A DNA stretch of 64,000 nt from Rhodoferax sp. (lineage in GTDB: Bacteria > Pseudomonadota > Gammaproteobacteria > Burkholderiales > Burkholderiaceae_C): contig JACKLK010000001.1 in the NCBI GenBank assembly GCA_024236015.1, positions 434,001 to 498,000 on the forward strand, in the 5' to 3' direction. The notes below the pieces were generated by a model, which saw nothing but the letters and a program-made list of their open reading frames with translations, was not told the DNA's origin and made no database searches. How positions within the stretch are numbered: the stretch's first letter is position 1; each line of letters starts with the position of its first letter. Both the position numbers and the translations under genes were made by a program. Below are positions 1 to 9,110 of the stretch, piece after piece.

Positions 1-259
1 CGAACGCGCGGTACTGGTCGAGGTGCCGGTTGGCATTGATCATGCACGCGCCGACCTGCGGCTGCAGCCGTTGCAGTGCATGCCGGGCCAGTGGCACGCC
101 ATGGAACGGTTGCAGGCCCTTGTCGACCCCGCCCATGCGCGCGCCGCGACCACCCGCCAGCACGACTCCGGTGACCTGCGCTCGGCTCAGAGGCGCCGTC
201 GGCTCCGACGCTGCCGCGGGGATGTCGTGCGGATCGGCTGCGGCAGTGTGCGGGCCCAC
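1..259 (-). CDS. mobA: Molybdenum cofactor guanylyltransferase MobA (partial)
   Basis: MobA transfers GMP from GTP to molybdopterin to form the guanine dinucleotide cofactor in the cytoplasm. Only the N-terminal 86 codons lie in the window; the rest runs off the left edge. After about 36 poorly conserved residues comes the nucleotide-binding signature LAGGRGARMGGVDKG, then QPFHGVPLARHAL and the INANR segment, all typical of MobA. I chose a GTG start at 259 because it lies 3 bases after the moaA stop and no ATG precedes the signature; a later start is possible. It is co-directional with moaA, so the two probably share a transcript. The identification is secure, the exact start is not. Confidence 0.85.
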   Translation of the reverse strand, partial: MGPHTAAADPHDIPAAASEPTAPLSRAQVTGVVLAGGRGARMGGVDKGLQPFHGVPLARHALQRLQPQVGACMINANRHLDQYRAF

Positions 260-262
260 GGC

Positions 263-1408
263 TCAGCCTCCGATGTAGCTCATTTCCACCCGGGGCCGGG
301 TGGTCGCGCCCGCGGTGCTGCGCAGTTCGGAATACCGGTCGTCGCGCCGGCTCCAGATGTGGCCGATCGCCGACGTCAGTTCCGCGTCGCTGGCGCCGCC
401 GCGCAGCAGGGCACGCAGGTCGTGCCCCTGCGAGGCGAACAGGCACAGGTACAGCTTGCCTTCGGTGGACAGGCGGGCACGGTTGCAGTCATGGCAGAAG
501 GCCTGGGTCACGCTGCTGATGACACCGACTTCGCCCAGCCGCGGATCGTATTGGCCGTCGGTGCCGGCGTAGCCCCAGCGCTGGGCGGTCTCGCCCGGGT
601 TCGTCGCCTCCAGCGGGACCAGCGGAAGTTCCTGCCGGATCATCCGGATCACGTCGCGCGAGGGCAACACCTCGTCCATGCGCCAGCCATTGGTGACACC
701 GACATCCATGTATTCGATGAACCGCAGCACGATGCCGGTGCCGCGGAAATGACGCGCCATCGGCAGGATCTCGTGTTCGTTGGTGCCGCGCTTGACCACC
801 ATGTTGACCTTGATCGGGCCCAGGCCGACGGCACGGGCCGCCTCGATCCCGGCCAGCACCTCGGCCACCGGGAAGTCGACATCGTTCATGCTGCGGAACA
901 CGGTGTCGTCGAGCCCGTCCAGGCTGACCGTGACCCGTCGCAGGCCGGCCTCGCGCAGCTGCCTGGCCTTGCGCGCGAGCAGCGAGCCGTTGGTGGTCAG
1001 CGTGATGTCCAGGGGCTGGCCGTGCGGCGTGCGCAAGGCCGCGAGCTGGGCGATCAGCCGCTCGATGTTCTTGCGCAGCAGCGGCTCGCCGCCGGTGAGC
1101 CGCAGCTTGTGCACGCCATGGCCGATGAACAGCCGCGCCAACCGGGTGATCTCCTCGAAGTCGAGCAGGTCGGCATGCGGCAGGTAGGGGTGGTTCTTGT
1201 CGAACACCTCCTTGGGCATGCAATAGCTGCAGCGGAAGTTGCAGCGGTCGGTCACGCTGATGCGCAGGTCGCGCAGCGGCCGGTGCAGCGTGTCCTGCAG
1301 CAGGCCGTCGGCCTGCATCGGTGTCATGTCGACAAGCGGTGTGGATGCCGCCTGCCGATGGTCGACCAGAGGAATGACGCGTTCAGCCATGGCTGGATTC
1401 TGCCGCAC
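263..1408 (-). CDS. moaA: GTP 3',8-cyclase MoaA (radical SAM)
   Basis: MoaA is the radical SAM enzyme that converts GTP to 3',8-cyclo-7,8-dihydro-GTP, the first step of molybdopterin synthesis. The 381-residue product carries the SAM-cluster motif CNFRCSYC (Cys56, Cys60, Cys63), a GGEPLL motif just after it, and the second C-terminal cluster signature CHDC followed 13 residues later by a third Cys. It ends in Gly-Gly, the conserved MoaA tail needed for activity. The first 40 residues are a loosely conserved extension, and the start could be the internal Met7. It lies directly upstream of mobA, consistent with a small Moco operon. Confidence 0.95.
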   Translation of the reverse strand: MRQNPAMAERVIPLVDHRQAASTPLVDMTPMQADGLLQDTLHRPLRDLRISVTDRCNFRCSYCMPKEVFDKNHPYLPHADLLDFEEITRLARLFIGHGVHKLRLTGGEPLLRKNIERLIAQLAALRTPHGQPLDITLTTNGSLLARKARQLREAGLRRVTVSLDGLDDTVFRSMNDVDFPVAEVLAGIEAARAVGLGPIKVNMVVKRGTNEHEILPMARHFRGTGIVLRFIEYMDVGVTNGWRMDEVLPSRDVIRMIRQELPLVPLEATNPGETAQRWGYAGTDGQYDPRLGEVGVISSVTQAFCHDCNRARLSTEGKLYLCLFASQGHDLRALLRGGASDAELTSAIGHIWSRRDDRYSELRSTAGATTRPRVEMSYIGG

Positions 1409-1469
1409 TCCGGCAACCCCATGCGTGGTGTGCGGTTGCGCCGCGGGACCGGTCAGGTTGCATGCGGCC

Positions 1470-2903
1470 TCATCCGTGGCGCACGGCCACGGTCTTGAGC
1501 GTGGTGAAGCCCAGCAAGGCCTCGAAGCCCTTCTCGCGGCCGTAGCCGGAGGACTTCACGCCGCCGAACGGCAGTTCGACACCGCCGCCGGCACCGTAGT
1601 TGTTGATGAACACCTGGCCGCTGCGCACCCGGCGCGCCATGCGGAACTGGCGCGCGCCGTCGCGGGTCCAGACACCGGCGACCAGCCCGAACTGCGTGGC
1701 ATTGGCCAGTTCGACCGCATGGTCCTCGTCCCGGAACGCCATGGCCGCCAGCACCGGGCCGAACACCTCCTCCTGCGCCAGCCGGTGCGCCACCGGCACG
1801 TCGCGCAGCAGCACCGGCGCCTGGTAGAAACCACCGGCCGGCGCATCGGCGGCGATCTGCCCCTGGGCCACGGTGGTGATGCCGTCCTTGGCCGCCTGCG
1901 CGAGAAACTCGCCGACCCGTACCAGCTGGCTTTGCCGGATCAGCGGGCCGAGGTCGAGGTCGAGCGCGGCCGGACCGGCGCGCAACGCGGAAAACGCCTT
2001 GCCCAGGCGCTCGAGCAGCGGCTCGTAGATGGATTGTTCGACCAGCAGTCGCGAACCGGCCGAGCAGGTCTGGCCGGCGTTCTGCACGATGGCATTGATG
2101 ACGGTGGGCAACACGGCGTCGAGGTCGGCGTCGGCAAACACGATCTGCGGGCTCTTGCCGCCGAGCTCGAGCGTGACCGGGCAGTGGCGTTCGGCCGCGA
2201 CCTGCTGGATCAGCGTGCCGACCTTGGGGCTGCCGGTGAAACTGATGTGATCGATGCCGTCGTGGCGTGCCAGCGCGTCTCCGACTTCGTGCCCGTAACC
2301 GGTCACGATGTTGATCGTGCCGGCGGGGAAACCGACCTCCGCGGCCAGCTGCGCGACCCGGATCAGCGACAGGCAGGCGTCTTCGGCCGGCTTGACGACA
2401 CAGGTGTTGCCCGCGGCCAGTGCGCCGCCGACGCTGCGCCCGAAGATCTGCATCGGGTAGTTCCACGGGATGATGTGGCCGGTCACGCCATGCGGCTCGC
2501 GCCAGGTGAACACGCTGTAGCCGTCCAGGTAGGGCAGCGTCTCGCCGTGCAGCTTGTCGCAGGCGCCGGCGTAGAACTCGAAATACCGCACCAGGGCGGC
2601 GGCATCGGCACGTGCCTGCTTGACCGGCTTGCCGCAATCGCGCTGCTCGAGCAGCGCCAGTTCGTCGGCATGGGCGGCGACCGTCTGCGACAGCCGGGTC
2701 AGCATGCGGCCGCGCTCGGCCGCGGCCAGCGTGCCCCAGCCGGTGTTCGCACTGGCGCGGGCGGCCTGCACCGCGGCGTCGATGTCGCTGGCGTCGCTGC
2801 GCTGCAAGTCGTCGAAGGATTGGCCGTCGGACGGGTCCAGGACCGGAATGCTGCGCCCGCTGGCGCTGGCGACGGATGCGTTGGCGATGAAGTTGCGTTG
2901 CAT
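1470..2903 (-). CDS. NAD(P)-dependent aldehyde dehydrogenase
   Basis: A 477-residue soluble aldehyde dehydrogenase of the ALDH superfamily, oxidising an aldehyde to its carboxylate with NAD(P)+. The catalytic Cys280 sits in GQTCSAGSR and the general base Glu246 in LELGGKSP. The Rossmann-side IPWNYPM and SFTGSPKVG motifs are present, and the length is normal for the family. The sequence resembles betaine-, gamma-aminobutyraldehyde- or indoleacetaldehyde-type dehydrogenases, but the substrate cannot be read from sequence. It follows moaA's start by about 60 bases in the same orientation pattern, yet has no functional link to it. Confidence 0.9.
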   Translation of the reverse strand: MQRNFIANASVASASGRSIPVLDPSDGQSFDDLQRSDASDIDAAVQAARASANTGWGTLAAAERGRMLTRLSQTVAAHADELALLEQRDCGKPVKQARADAAALVRYFEFYAGACDKLHGETLPYLDGYSVFTWREPHGVTGHIIPWNYPMQIFGRSVGGALAAGNTCVVKPAEDACLSLIRVAQLAAEVGFPAGTINIVTGYGHEVGDALARHDGIDHISFTGSPKVGTLIQQVAAERHCPVTLELGGKSPQIVFADADLDAVLPTVINAIVQNAGQTCSAGSRLLVEQSIYEPLLERLGKAFSALRAGPAALDLDLGPLIRQSQLVRVGEFLAQAAKDGITTVAQGQIAADAPAGGFYQAPVLLRDVPVAHRLAQEEVFGPVLAAMAFRDEDHAVELANATQFGLVAGVWTRDGARQFRMARRVRSGQVFINNYGAGGGVELPFGGVKSSGYGREKGFEALLGFTTLKTVAVRHG

Positions 2904-3013
2904 GGTGGAGGTCGTATTCGGGGAGGGACGTGGGATGCGATGCCGCTGCGGCGATGCCAGCCATCGAGTTTAAGGCCACCGAGCGGGTGTCGCCGTGTGG
3001 TCCGGTGCGGTCG

Positions 3014-3043
3014 AAAAAAAGGCCCGCTCGGTGGGAGCGGGCC
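3014..3043 (-). terminator. Rho-independent terminator of hppA
   Basis: Read on the minus strand, a perfect 9-bp GC-rich stem (3043-3035 pairing with 3029-3021) closes a 5-base loop and runs into seven U residues (3020-3014). It lies 49 bases beyond the hppA stop, and is one of the clearest intrinsic terminators in the window. Confidence 0.92.
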
Positions 3044-3091
3044 TGTGCCGCGGGCCCGGTACGACGGCCGGGCCCGGGGTGGTTCGGTCTG

Positions 3092-5257
3092 TCAGTTCTT
3101 CACCACCAGTGCCTGGGGCGCGGCGGCCGCCACCGTGGTCGCGGGTGCGGCAATCGCGGCAGGCGCCTCGAGCGCGCCGGTCGTCGCCTTGGGTGCGTGG
3201 AACTGCATCACCAGCGGCACGATCAGCAGCGCGACGATGTTGATGATCTTGATCAGGGGGTTGACGGCGGGGCCGGCCGTGTCCTTGTACGGGTCGCCGA
3301 CGGTATCGCCGGTGACCGCGGCCTTGTGGGTCTCGGAGCCCTTGCCGCCGTGGTTGCCGTCCTCGATGTATTTCTTGGCGTTGTCCCAGGCACCGCCGCC
3401 GGTACACATCGAGATGGCCACGAACAGGCCGGTCACGATGGTGCCCATCAGCAGGCCGCCCAGGGCGGCCGGGCCGAGCAGCAGGCCGACCAGGATCGGC
3501 ACCACGACCGGCAGCAGCGAGGGAATCATCATTTCCTTGATCGCCGCGGTGGTCAGCATGTCGACCGCCTTGCCGTATTCGGGCTTGCCGCTGCCGTCCA
3601 TGATGCCCTTGATCTCGCGGAACTGTCGGCGCACCTCGACCACCACCGAGCCGGCGGCGCGACCCACGGCCTCCATCGCCATGGCGCCGAACAGGTAGGG
3701 AATCAGGCCGCCGATGAACAGGCCGATGATGACCATCGGGTCGCTCAGGTCGAACTTGATCACGCTGCCGTAGGACTCGAGCTTGTGCGTGTAGTCGGCG
3801 AACAGCACCAGCGCGGCCAGGCCGGCCGAGCCGATGGCGTAGCCCTTGGTGACCGCCTTGGTGGTGTTGCCCACCGCGTCCAGCGGGTCGGTGATGTCGC
3901 GCACGCTGGCCGGCATCTCGGCCATTTCGGCGATGCCGCCGGCGTTGTCGGTGATCGGGCCGTAGGCGTCGAGCGCCACGACGATGCCGGCCATGCTCAA
4001 CATCGAGGTGGCCGCCACGGCGATGCCGTACAGGCCGGCCATGGTGTAGGACACCCAGATCGCGATACACACGAAGATCACCGGCCAGGCGGTGGAGCGC
4101 ATCGACACGCCCAGGCCGGCGATGATGTTGGTGCCGTGGCCGGTGGTCGAGGCCTGTGCGATGTGGCGGACCGGGGCGTACTGGGTGCCGGTGTAGTACT
4201 CGGTGATCCAGACCAGCACGCCGGTCAGGATCAGGCCGACGGCACAGGAGCCGAACAGCGCCATCTGGCTGCCGCTGGCCTTGATCGCGTTGTCGGGGAT
4301 CAGCCAGACGGTCACGGCGTAGAACGCCACCAGCGACAGCGCGCCGGCCACGGCCAGGCCCTTGTACAGGGCCGGCATCACGTTCGTCATGCCGGGGGAG
4401 GCCTTGACGAAGAAGCAGCCGATGATGGAGGCGATGATGGACACCGCGCCCAGCGCCAGCGGATACACCACCGCGGCGGTGCCGGCGTTGGTGATCAGCA
4501 GCGCGCCCAGCACCATGGTGGCGATGATCGTGACCGCATAGGTCTCGAACAGGTCGGCTGCCATGCCGGCGCAGTCGCCGACGTTGTCACCGACGTTGTC
4601 GGCGATCACCGCCGGGTTGCGCGGATCGTCTTCGGGGATGCCGGCCTCGACCTTGCCCACCAGGTCGGCGCCGACGTCGGCACCCTTGGTGAAGATGCCG
4701 CCGCCCAGGCGCGCAAAGATGGAGATCAGCGAGGAGCCGAAGGCAAAACCGATCAGCGGGTTCAGCAGCTTGGCCAGGTTGGCGTCGGGCGTGTGGTTGC
4801 CGTTGCCGACCAGGAACCAGTAGAACGCGGTGACGCCCAGCAGGCCCAGGCCGACCACCAGCATGCCGGTGATGGCGCCGCCGCGGAACGCGACGTCCAG
4901 CGCCGGGCCGATGCCCCGGGTCGCCGCCTGGGCGGTGCGCACGTTGGCGCGCACCGACACGTTCATGCCGATGAAGCCGCAGGCGCCGGAGAGCACGGCG
5001 CCGATCACGAAGCCGATGGCCGAGGGGGTATCGAGGAAGACGCCGATCAGGATGGCGAGCACGACGCCGACGATGGCGATCGTCTTGTATTGCCGCGCCA
5101 GGTAGGCGGCGGCACCGGTCTGGATGGCCGCGGCGATTTCCTGCATGCGCTGGTTGCCAGCGTCCTGGGAAAGAATCCAGCTGCGAGCCCAGAAGCCGTA
5201 AGCCACGGCCACCAAACCACAGACGAGTGCCAGTATCAGCACCGAGTTGCCCGTCAT
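3092..5257 (-). CDS. hppA: Membrane-bound H+-translocating pyrophosphatase
   Basis: HppA couples hydrolysis of cytoplasmic pyrophosphate to proton export across the inner membrane. The 721-residue protein has the expected series of about 16 transmembrane segments. The substrate and Mg-binding signatures are visible: GGGIFTKGADVGADLVGK, EDDPRNPAVIADNVGDNVGD, and a C-terminal counterpart around DNAGG and GNHGGKGSETHKAAVTGDTVGDP. In GNTTKAVTKG the position that separates the two classes is Lys rather than Ala, with Thr three residues later. By the published rule this marks the K+-independent, proton-pumping class. The start is preceded by an AGGAGG-like Shine-Dalgarno sequence. It is divergent from ppa, the soluble enzyme for the same substrate. 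Confidence 0.95.
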   Translation of the reverse strand: MTGNSVLILALVCGLVAVAYGFWARSWILSQDAGNQRMQEIAAAIQTGAAAYLARQYKTIAIVGVVLAILIGVFLDTPSAIGFVIGAVLSGACGFIGMNVSVRANVRTAQAATRGIGPALDVAFRGGAITGMLVVGLGLLGVTAFYWFLVGNGNHTPDANLAKLLNPLIGFAFGSSLISIFARLGGGIFTKGADVGADLVGKVEAGIPEDDPRNPAVIADNVGDNVGDCAGMAADLFETYAVTIIATMVLGALLITNAGTAAVVYPLALGAVSIIASIIGCFFVKASPGMTNVMPALYKGLAVAGALSLVAFYAVTVWLIPDNAIKASGSQMALFGSCAVGLILTGVLVWITEYYTGTQYAPVRHIAQASTTGHGTNIIAGLGVSMRSTAWPVIFVCIAIWVSYTMAGLYGIAVAATSMLSMAGIVVALDAYGPITDNAGGIAEMAEMPASVRDITDPLDAVGNTTKAVTKGYAIGSAGLAALVLFADYTHKLESYGSVIKFDLSDPMVIIGLFIGGLIPYLFGAMAMEAVGRAAGSVVVEVRRQFREIKGIMDGSGKPEYGKAVDMLTTAAIKEMMIPSLLPVVVPILVGLLLGPAALGGLLMGTIVTGLFVAISMCTGGGAWDNAKKYIEDGNHGGKGSETHKAAVTGDTVGDPYKDTAGPAVNPLIKIINIVALLIVPLVMQFHAPKATTGALEAPAAIAAPATTVAAAAPQALVVKN

Positions 5258-5598
5258 AGTCGTATCTCCTCCTAATCATTCGGAGACAAGCCGCAGCGCA
5301 TCGCGGCTGCCACTCGCTCCGCTTCAGTCACAAGGACCGGGTGATTGCTCTACGGGCACAACGCCTGCCGTGCCCGGCTGCGTTGCTTCCTCGTATGCCC
5401 CTGCGGGAGTCGATTGGCCAACGCACGGACTGTAACTGAAAACAACGACGCTTCCGTGGCTGCAAGTCGGGCGTCAGTAAAATCAGGGTTAATCCCAGGG
5501 GAGCGGGGCGCCTTGGCGCCTGCCGCGCGCACCGGCTGATCTGCCGGTCCCGATCCCCTGCGACTTCACGCGCAAACCATCAACGGAGAATTTCTTTC
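5258..5598. other. 341-bp divergent intergenic region hppA/ppa
   Basis: This region holds no credible gene. It must carry the hppA promoter (minus) and the ppa promoter (plus). An SD-like AGGAGGAG precedes hppA and GGAGAA precedes ppa. I see no riboswitch consensus and could not place a convincing -35/-10 pair. Confidence 0.5.
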
Positions 5599-6141
5599 AT
5601 GTCCCTGGACAACGTCACCCCCGGCACCGGCGTGCCCGATTCCTTCAACGTGATCATCGAAATCCCGATGAACGCCGACCCGGTCAAGTACGAGGTGGAC
5701 AAGGCCACCGGGGCGATCTTCGTCGACCGCTTCATGAGCACGTCGATGCACTATCCGACCAACTACGGCTACGTGCCCAAGACCATCAGCGGCGACGGCG
5801 ACCCGGTCGACGTGCTGGTGATCACGCCGGTGCCGCTGATTCCCGGTGTCGTCGTGCCGTGCCGGCCGATCGGCATCCTGAAGATGCAGGACGAAGCCGG
5901 CGACGATGGCAAGGTGCTGGCGGTGCCGATCGACAAGATCCTGTCCATCTACACCCAATGGCAGAAGCCCGAGGACCTGAACCCGATGCGGCTCAAGACC
6001 ATCGCCCACTTCTTCGAGCACTACAAGGACCTCGAGACCGGCAAATGGGTCAAGATCCTGGGCTGGGAAGGCCCGGACTCGGCCCGCAAGGAGATCGTCG
6101 ACGGCATCGCGAACTACGAACGTTCGTTGAAGCAGGCCTGA
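5599..6141 (+). CDS. ppa: Inorganic pyrophosphatase (soluble, family I)
   Basis: Ppa hydrolyses pyrophosphate to two phosphates in the cytoplasm and so drives biosynthetic reactions. The 180-residue length is that of the bacterial hexameric family I enzyme. The active-site signature GDGDPVDVLV supplies the Mg-coordinating aspartates; upstream are the IEIP strand and KYEVDK, and downstream the YGYVPKT segment and the KPEDLNPMR region. The start follows an ACGGAGAA ribosome-binding site. The neighbouring divergent hppA encodes the energy-conserving membrane enzyme for the same substrate, so the locus holds both ways of disposing of pyrophosphate. Confidence 0.96.
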   Translation: MSLDNVTPGTGVPDSFNVIIEIPMNADPVKYEVDKATGAIFVDRFMSTSMHYPTNYGYVPKTISGDGDPVDVLVITPVPLIPGVVVPCRPIGILKMQDEAGDDGKVLAVPIDKILSIYTQWQKPEDLNPMRLKTIAHFFEHYKDLETGKWVKILGWEGPDSARKEIVDGIANYERSLKQA

Positions 6142-6200
6142 GGCGGGCCCGGGCCCGCGCGGCGCCTGCCGGGCGAGCGACCACGACCCTGACGGCCGTA

Positions 6201-6983
6201 TCAGCGCCGCGGGTCGGGGAAGATGATGCCGTGCAGGCCGCCCTTGCGCTGGAATGCCTTCCAGTTGCCCTCGGGTTGCGCCAGCCGATCGGCCAGCGCC
6301 CACCAGGTGCTGGGATTGAGCCCGAGCCCGACATGGCTGGCCACCACCTCGATGTTTTCCGTGTGCGGATTGTGCGCACTGGGTTGTTGCACGCTGGCCT
6401 TCCAGGCCACGACGCCGTCGGTGCGCGAGAAGATCGAACTGGTGGGCATGGGCGGGGCCTGCGGCAGGTCGTAGTCGGAGGTCTCGCGTTCGATGTCGCG
6501 GCCGCTGGCCAAGGCGTACAGCCGCCAGGCATTGGTGCTGGTGTGGCGGCCGGCGAACGGCGTGCCCAGCGTGACCACGCTGCGCACCAGGTCGGGCATC
6601 TGCTTGGCCAGTTCGCGGGCATAGATGCCGCCCAGGCTCCAGCCGACCAGGCTGGCCTTGCGCCCGGTCTGCGCAACGGCGTCTTCGAGTTGTTCCCGCG
6701 CCTGGCGCAACACGCCGGCGCGCGGACCGAAGTTGAAGCCCTGGTTCCAGCCCGAAGGCGTGTAGCCCAGATGGCGCAGATAGCTGCGCAGCGGCGCGGT
6801 CGACCCGTCGCTGGCCGACAGGCCGGGAAACACGATGACCGGATGACCATCGCCGCGCGGCGCGCGTTGCAGCGCAAGCCAGGCCGGAAACAGGGCGCCG
6901 AATTCCCAGGGGGCACGCATCTCCATCGCCAGCAGCAGGGCATTGGGTGGCGGATGGTCGGCGTGGGGGCGGGTGGAGGGCAT
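6201..6983 (-). CDS. Alpha/beta hydrolase, lipase/esterase-like
   Basis: A 260-residue alpha/beta-hydrolase-fold protein. The nucleophile elbow GWSLGG places Ser116; VIVFPGLSASDGS is the oxyanion-hole strand region, and a downstream Asp (SRTDGVV) and His (SHVGLGLNP) are the likely rest of the triad. No signal peptide or membrane segment is seen. VGWSLGGIYARELA and VTLGTPF resemble triacylglycerol lipase or PHA-depolymerase-like hydrolases, but the substrate is unknown. It is convergent with ppa, with a GC-rich palindrome between them. Confidence 0.75.
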   Translation of the reverse strand: MPSTRPHADHPPPNALLLAMEMRAPWEFGALFPAWLALQRAPRGDGHPVIVFPGLSASDGSTAPLRSYLRHLGYTPSGWNQGFNFGPRAGVLRQAREQLEDAVAQTGRKASLVGWSLGGIYARELAKQMPDLVRSVVTLGTPFAGRHTSTNAWRLYALASGRDIERETSDYDLPQAPPMPTSSIFSRTDGVVAWKASVQQPSAHNPHTENIEVVASHVGLGLNPSTWWALADRLAQPEGNWKAFQRKGGLHGIIFPDPRR

Positions 6984-7144
6984 CGTGGGAAAGGGGCGCT
7001 CGCGGGAGCCTGGCGCACCATTCTAGGCAGTTGCCGGCGCCTGCCGGTTGCGCCTGCGCGCCGGATTGTCGCGCACGGGACGACGGGTACGATACGCAAA
7101 AGCATAATGCCCGCTCTGCCACCCTACCTGATCGGAGACACGCC

Positions 7145-7807
7145 ATGACACTCAAGCTGTGCGGCTTTTCTGCCAGCAACTACTACAACCAGGTCAAGCT
7201 CCAGTTGCTGGAGAAACAGCTGCCGTTCGAAGAGGAAATGGTCCGTACCGGCAGCACCGATGCGTCCGTGCTCGATCGCTCGCCGATGGGCAAGGTGCCG
7301 TTCCTGGACACCGGCATCGGTTGCATCTCCGAATCCATGGCCTGCGCCGAGTTCCTCGAGGCCGCCTATCCCCAGCATGCCTTGTTGCCCGCCGATCCGT
7401 TTGCGGCGGCCAAGGTGCGCGAACTGGTCATCTATACCGAGCTGCACCTGGAACTGGTGGCGCGCGAACTGTATGCCGAGGCGTATTTCGGTGGCACGGT
7501 GTCCGACGAAACCAAGGAGCGCGTGCGCCGGCGCCTGAGCCGTGGCGTCGAGGGTTTTGCGCGCATCGCGATGTTCAAGCCGTTTGTCGCCGGCGACCAG
7601 TTCACGCTGGCCGATTGCGCGGCCATCGTGCACCTGCCGGTGGTGGCAGGAGCCGCCAAGATCATCTACGGCGAAGACCTGCTGGCGGCCCTGCCGGTGA
7701 AGGACTACATCAAGGCCATGGGCGAGCGACCGGCGGTGGCACGGGTCAACGCCGATCGCAAGACCGACACCCAGCGCATGATGGCCGAGAACGCCGCCAA
7801 GCGCTGA
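7145..7807 (+). CDS. Glutathione S-transferase family protein
   Basis: A 220-residue cytosolic GST-fold protein. The N-terminal thioredoxin-like domain (about 1-80) begins with LCGFSASNYYNQVK, has the cis-Pro motif KVPFLD, and the glutathione-binding ESMA at the end of the domain. The all-alpha C-terminal domain contains the N-capping FTLADCA motif. I start at the ATG at 7145 because the thioredoxin fold begins immediately and the longer upstream frame has no homology-like content. The substrate is unknown; GST families are too diverse to predict it. It is followed, convergently, by the FemAB-like gene. Confidence 0.88.
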   Translation: MTLKLCGFSASNYYNQVKLQLLEKQLPFEEEMVRTGSTDASVLDRSPMGKVPFLDTGIGCISESMACAEFLEAAYPQHALLPADPFAAAKVRELVIYTELHLELVARELYAEAYFGGTVSDETKERVRRRLSRGVEGFARIAMFKPFVAGDQFTLADCAAIVHLPVVAGAAKIIYGEDLLAALPVKDYIKAMGERPAVARVNADRKTDTQRMMAENAAKR

Positions 7808-7823
7808 AGCCGCGGGTCGCGGG

Positions 7824-9017
7824 TCAGGCCTGCCCGGCCTTGAACGGGCTGTGCTGCGCGAGTTCGCCGAGGTAGTTGCGGATGCCGGCGCGTTCGCGCT
7901 GCAGGAAGTCGTCCACCGCCTCGGCAAATGCCGGGTGGGCCAGCCAGTGGGCGCTGGTGGTCTGTACCGGCAACAATGCACGCGCCATCTTGTGTTCGCC
8001 CTGGGCCCCGCCTTCGAAGCGGCGCATGCCGTGGGCAATGCACCACTGCAGCGGCTGGTAATAACAGGCCTCGAAATGCAGGCAGTCGACCCGCTCCAGC
8101 GCACCCCAGTAGCGGCCATAGGCAATGCCGGGCGGGCCGCCGGCCCCGCCGGACAAGGCGATCAGGCTGGCGGCGATCGCCGTGCCGCCACGCTCGGCGA
8201 CGAACAGCAACCAGTTCTCCGGCATGTCCCGAGCCATGCGTTGAAAGAAGTCGCGCGTGAGGTAGGGCGCATTGCCGTGCTCGTAATAGGTGCGTTCGTA
8301 GCACCGATAGAAGAAGTCCCAGTCCGCCGCCGTGATGTCGCTGCCGCGTGACCAGCGGAACACGACGCCGGCCTGCGCCACCTTGCGCCGCTCCTGGCGG
8401 ATCTTCTTGCGCTTGTCCTGGTTCAGTGAGGCCAGGAAATCCTCGAAATCGCGATACGCGTCCGGCCGGTTCGTCCAGTGGAACTGGACGTTGTGGCGCA
8501 GCATCAGGCCCGCGTCGCGGCAGGCCAGGACATCGGCCTGGCTGTCGAACAGCAGGTGCAGCGACGACAGGCCGGACTGCTCGCTCCACGCGACCAGGGC
8601 CTGCGCCAGCGCGTGGCGGGCCGTGGCGTCGCGCGCCAGCAGCCGCGCGCCCGGCACCGGCGTGAACGGCGGCGCCACCAGGGCCTTGGGGTAATACGGC
8701 ACGCCGTGTTGCCGGTAGGCATGGGCCCAGGCGTGGTCGAACACGTATTCGCCATAGGAATGGTTCTTCAGGTACAGGGCACAGGCCCCGAGCAGCTCGC
8801 GCGTACCGTGCCGGGGCTGCCACCACAGGGTCGGGAACCGGGGTGTCCAGCCGGTCTCGGGCGTGGCGCTGCCGCTCTCGTGCATGGCGGCCAGGTACTC
8901 GTGGCGCATGAACGGCGTGGCGTCGTCGCCTTGCGCCGCCAGCAGCGTGTTCCAGTCGTGGCGATCGATGTCCAGCGGTGCGTCATGGACCTCGATGACA
9001 TAATCTCCTGCACTCAC
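7824..9017 (-). CDS. FemAB-like/GNAT N-acyltransferase (COG3146, DUF482)
   Basis: A 397-residue member of the conserved proteobacterial FemAB-like acyltransferase family (COG3146, formerly DUF482). Family features seen are HEYLAAMHESG near the N-terminus, the LYLKNHSYGEYVFDHAWA segment, YYPKALVAPPFTPV, NQDKRKKIRQERRKV, and the C-terminal AYGRYWGA and HFEACYYQPLQWCI region. No signal peptide is present. The biological substrate of this family is not established. It lies divergent from nadE, 93 bases apart. Identification of the family is firm; function beyond acyltransferase-like is not. Confidence 0.85.
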   Translation of the reverse strand: MSAGDYVIEVHDAPLDIDRHDWNTLLAAQGDDATPFMRHEYLAAMHESGSATPETGWTPRFPTLWWQPRHGTRELLGACALYLKNHSYGEYVFDHAWAHAYRQHGVPYYPKALVAPPFTPVPGARLLARDATARHALAQALVAWSEQSGLSSLHLLFDSQADVLACRDAGLMLRHNVQFHWTNRPDAYRDFEDFLASLNQDKRKKIRQERRKVAQAGVVFRWSRGSDITAADWDFFYRCYERTYYEHGNAPYLTRDFFQRMARDMPENWLLFVAERGGTAIAASLIALSGGAGGPPGIAYGRYWGALERVDCLHFEACYYQPLQWCIAHGMRRFEGGAQGEHKMARALLPVQTTSAHWLAHPAFAEAVDDFLQRERAGIRNYLGELAQHSPFKAGQA

Positions 9018-9110
9018 GCCGGCCCCCCTGCAGCCCGCATGCCCAGGCCGGGCGCGCCGGCCAACGGCCTCGCGTGCACGGGTCCGTTCCTAACCGCTGT
9101 TTGTGTTCTC

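Noticed and set aside
1239..5275. Very long plus-strand open frames (819 and 781 codons) antisense to moaA, ALDH and hppA
   Set aside because: They are rich in Arg, Gly, His and Asp, lack motifs, and mirror well-supported minus-strand genes; high GC keeps them open by chance.
6143..6158. Perfect GC palindrome between ppa and the hydrolase as a bidirectional terminator
   Set aside because: The 16-bp palindrome leaves no loop of normal size and has no U tail on either strand, so terminator function is not supported.
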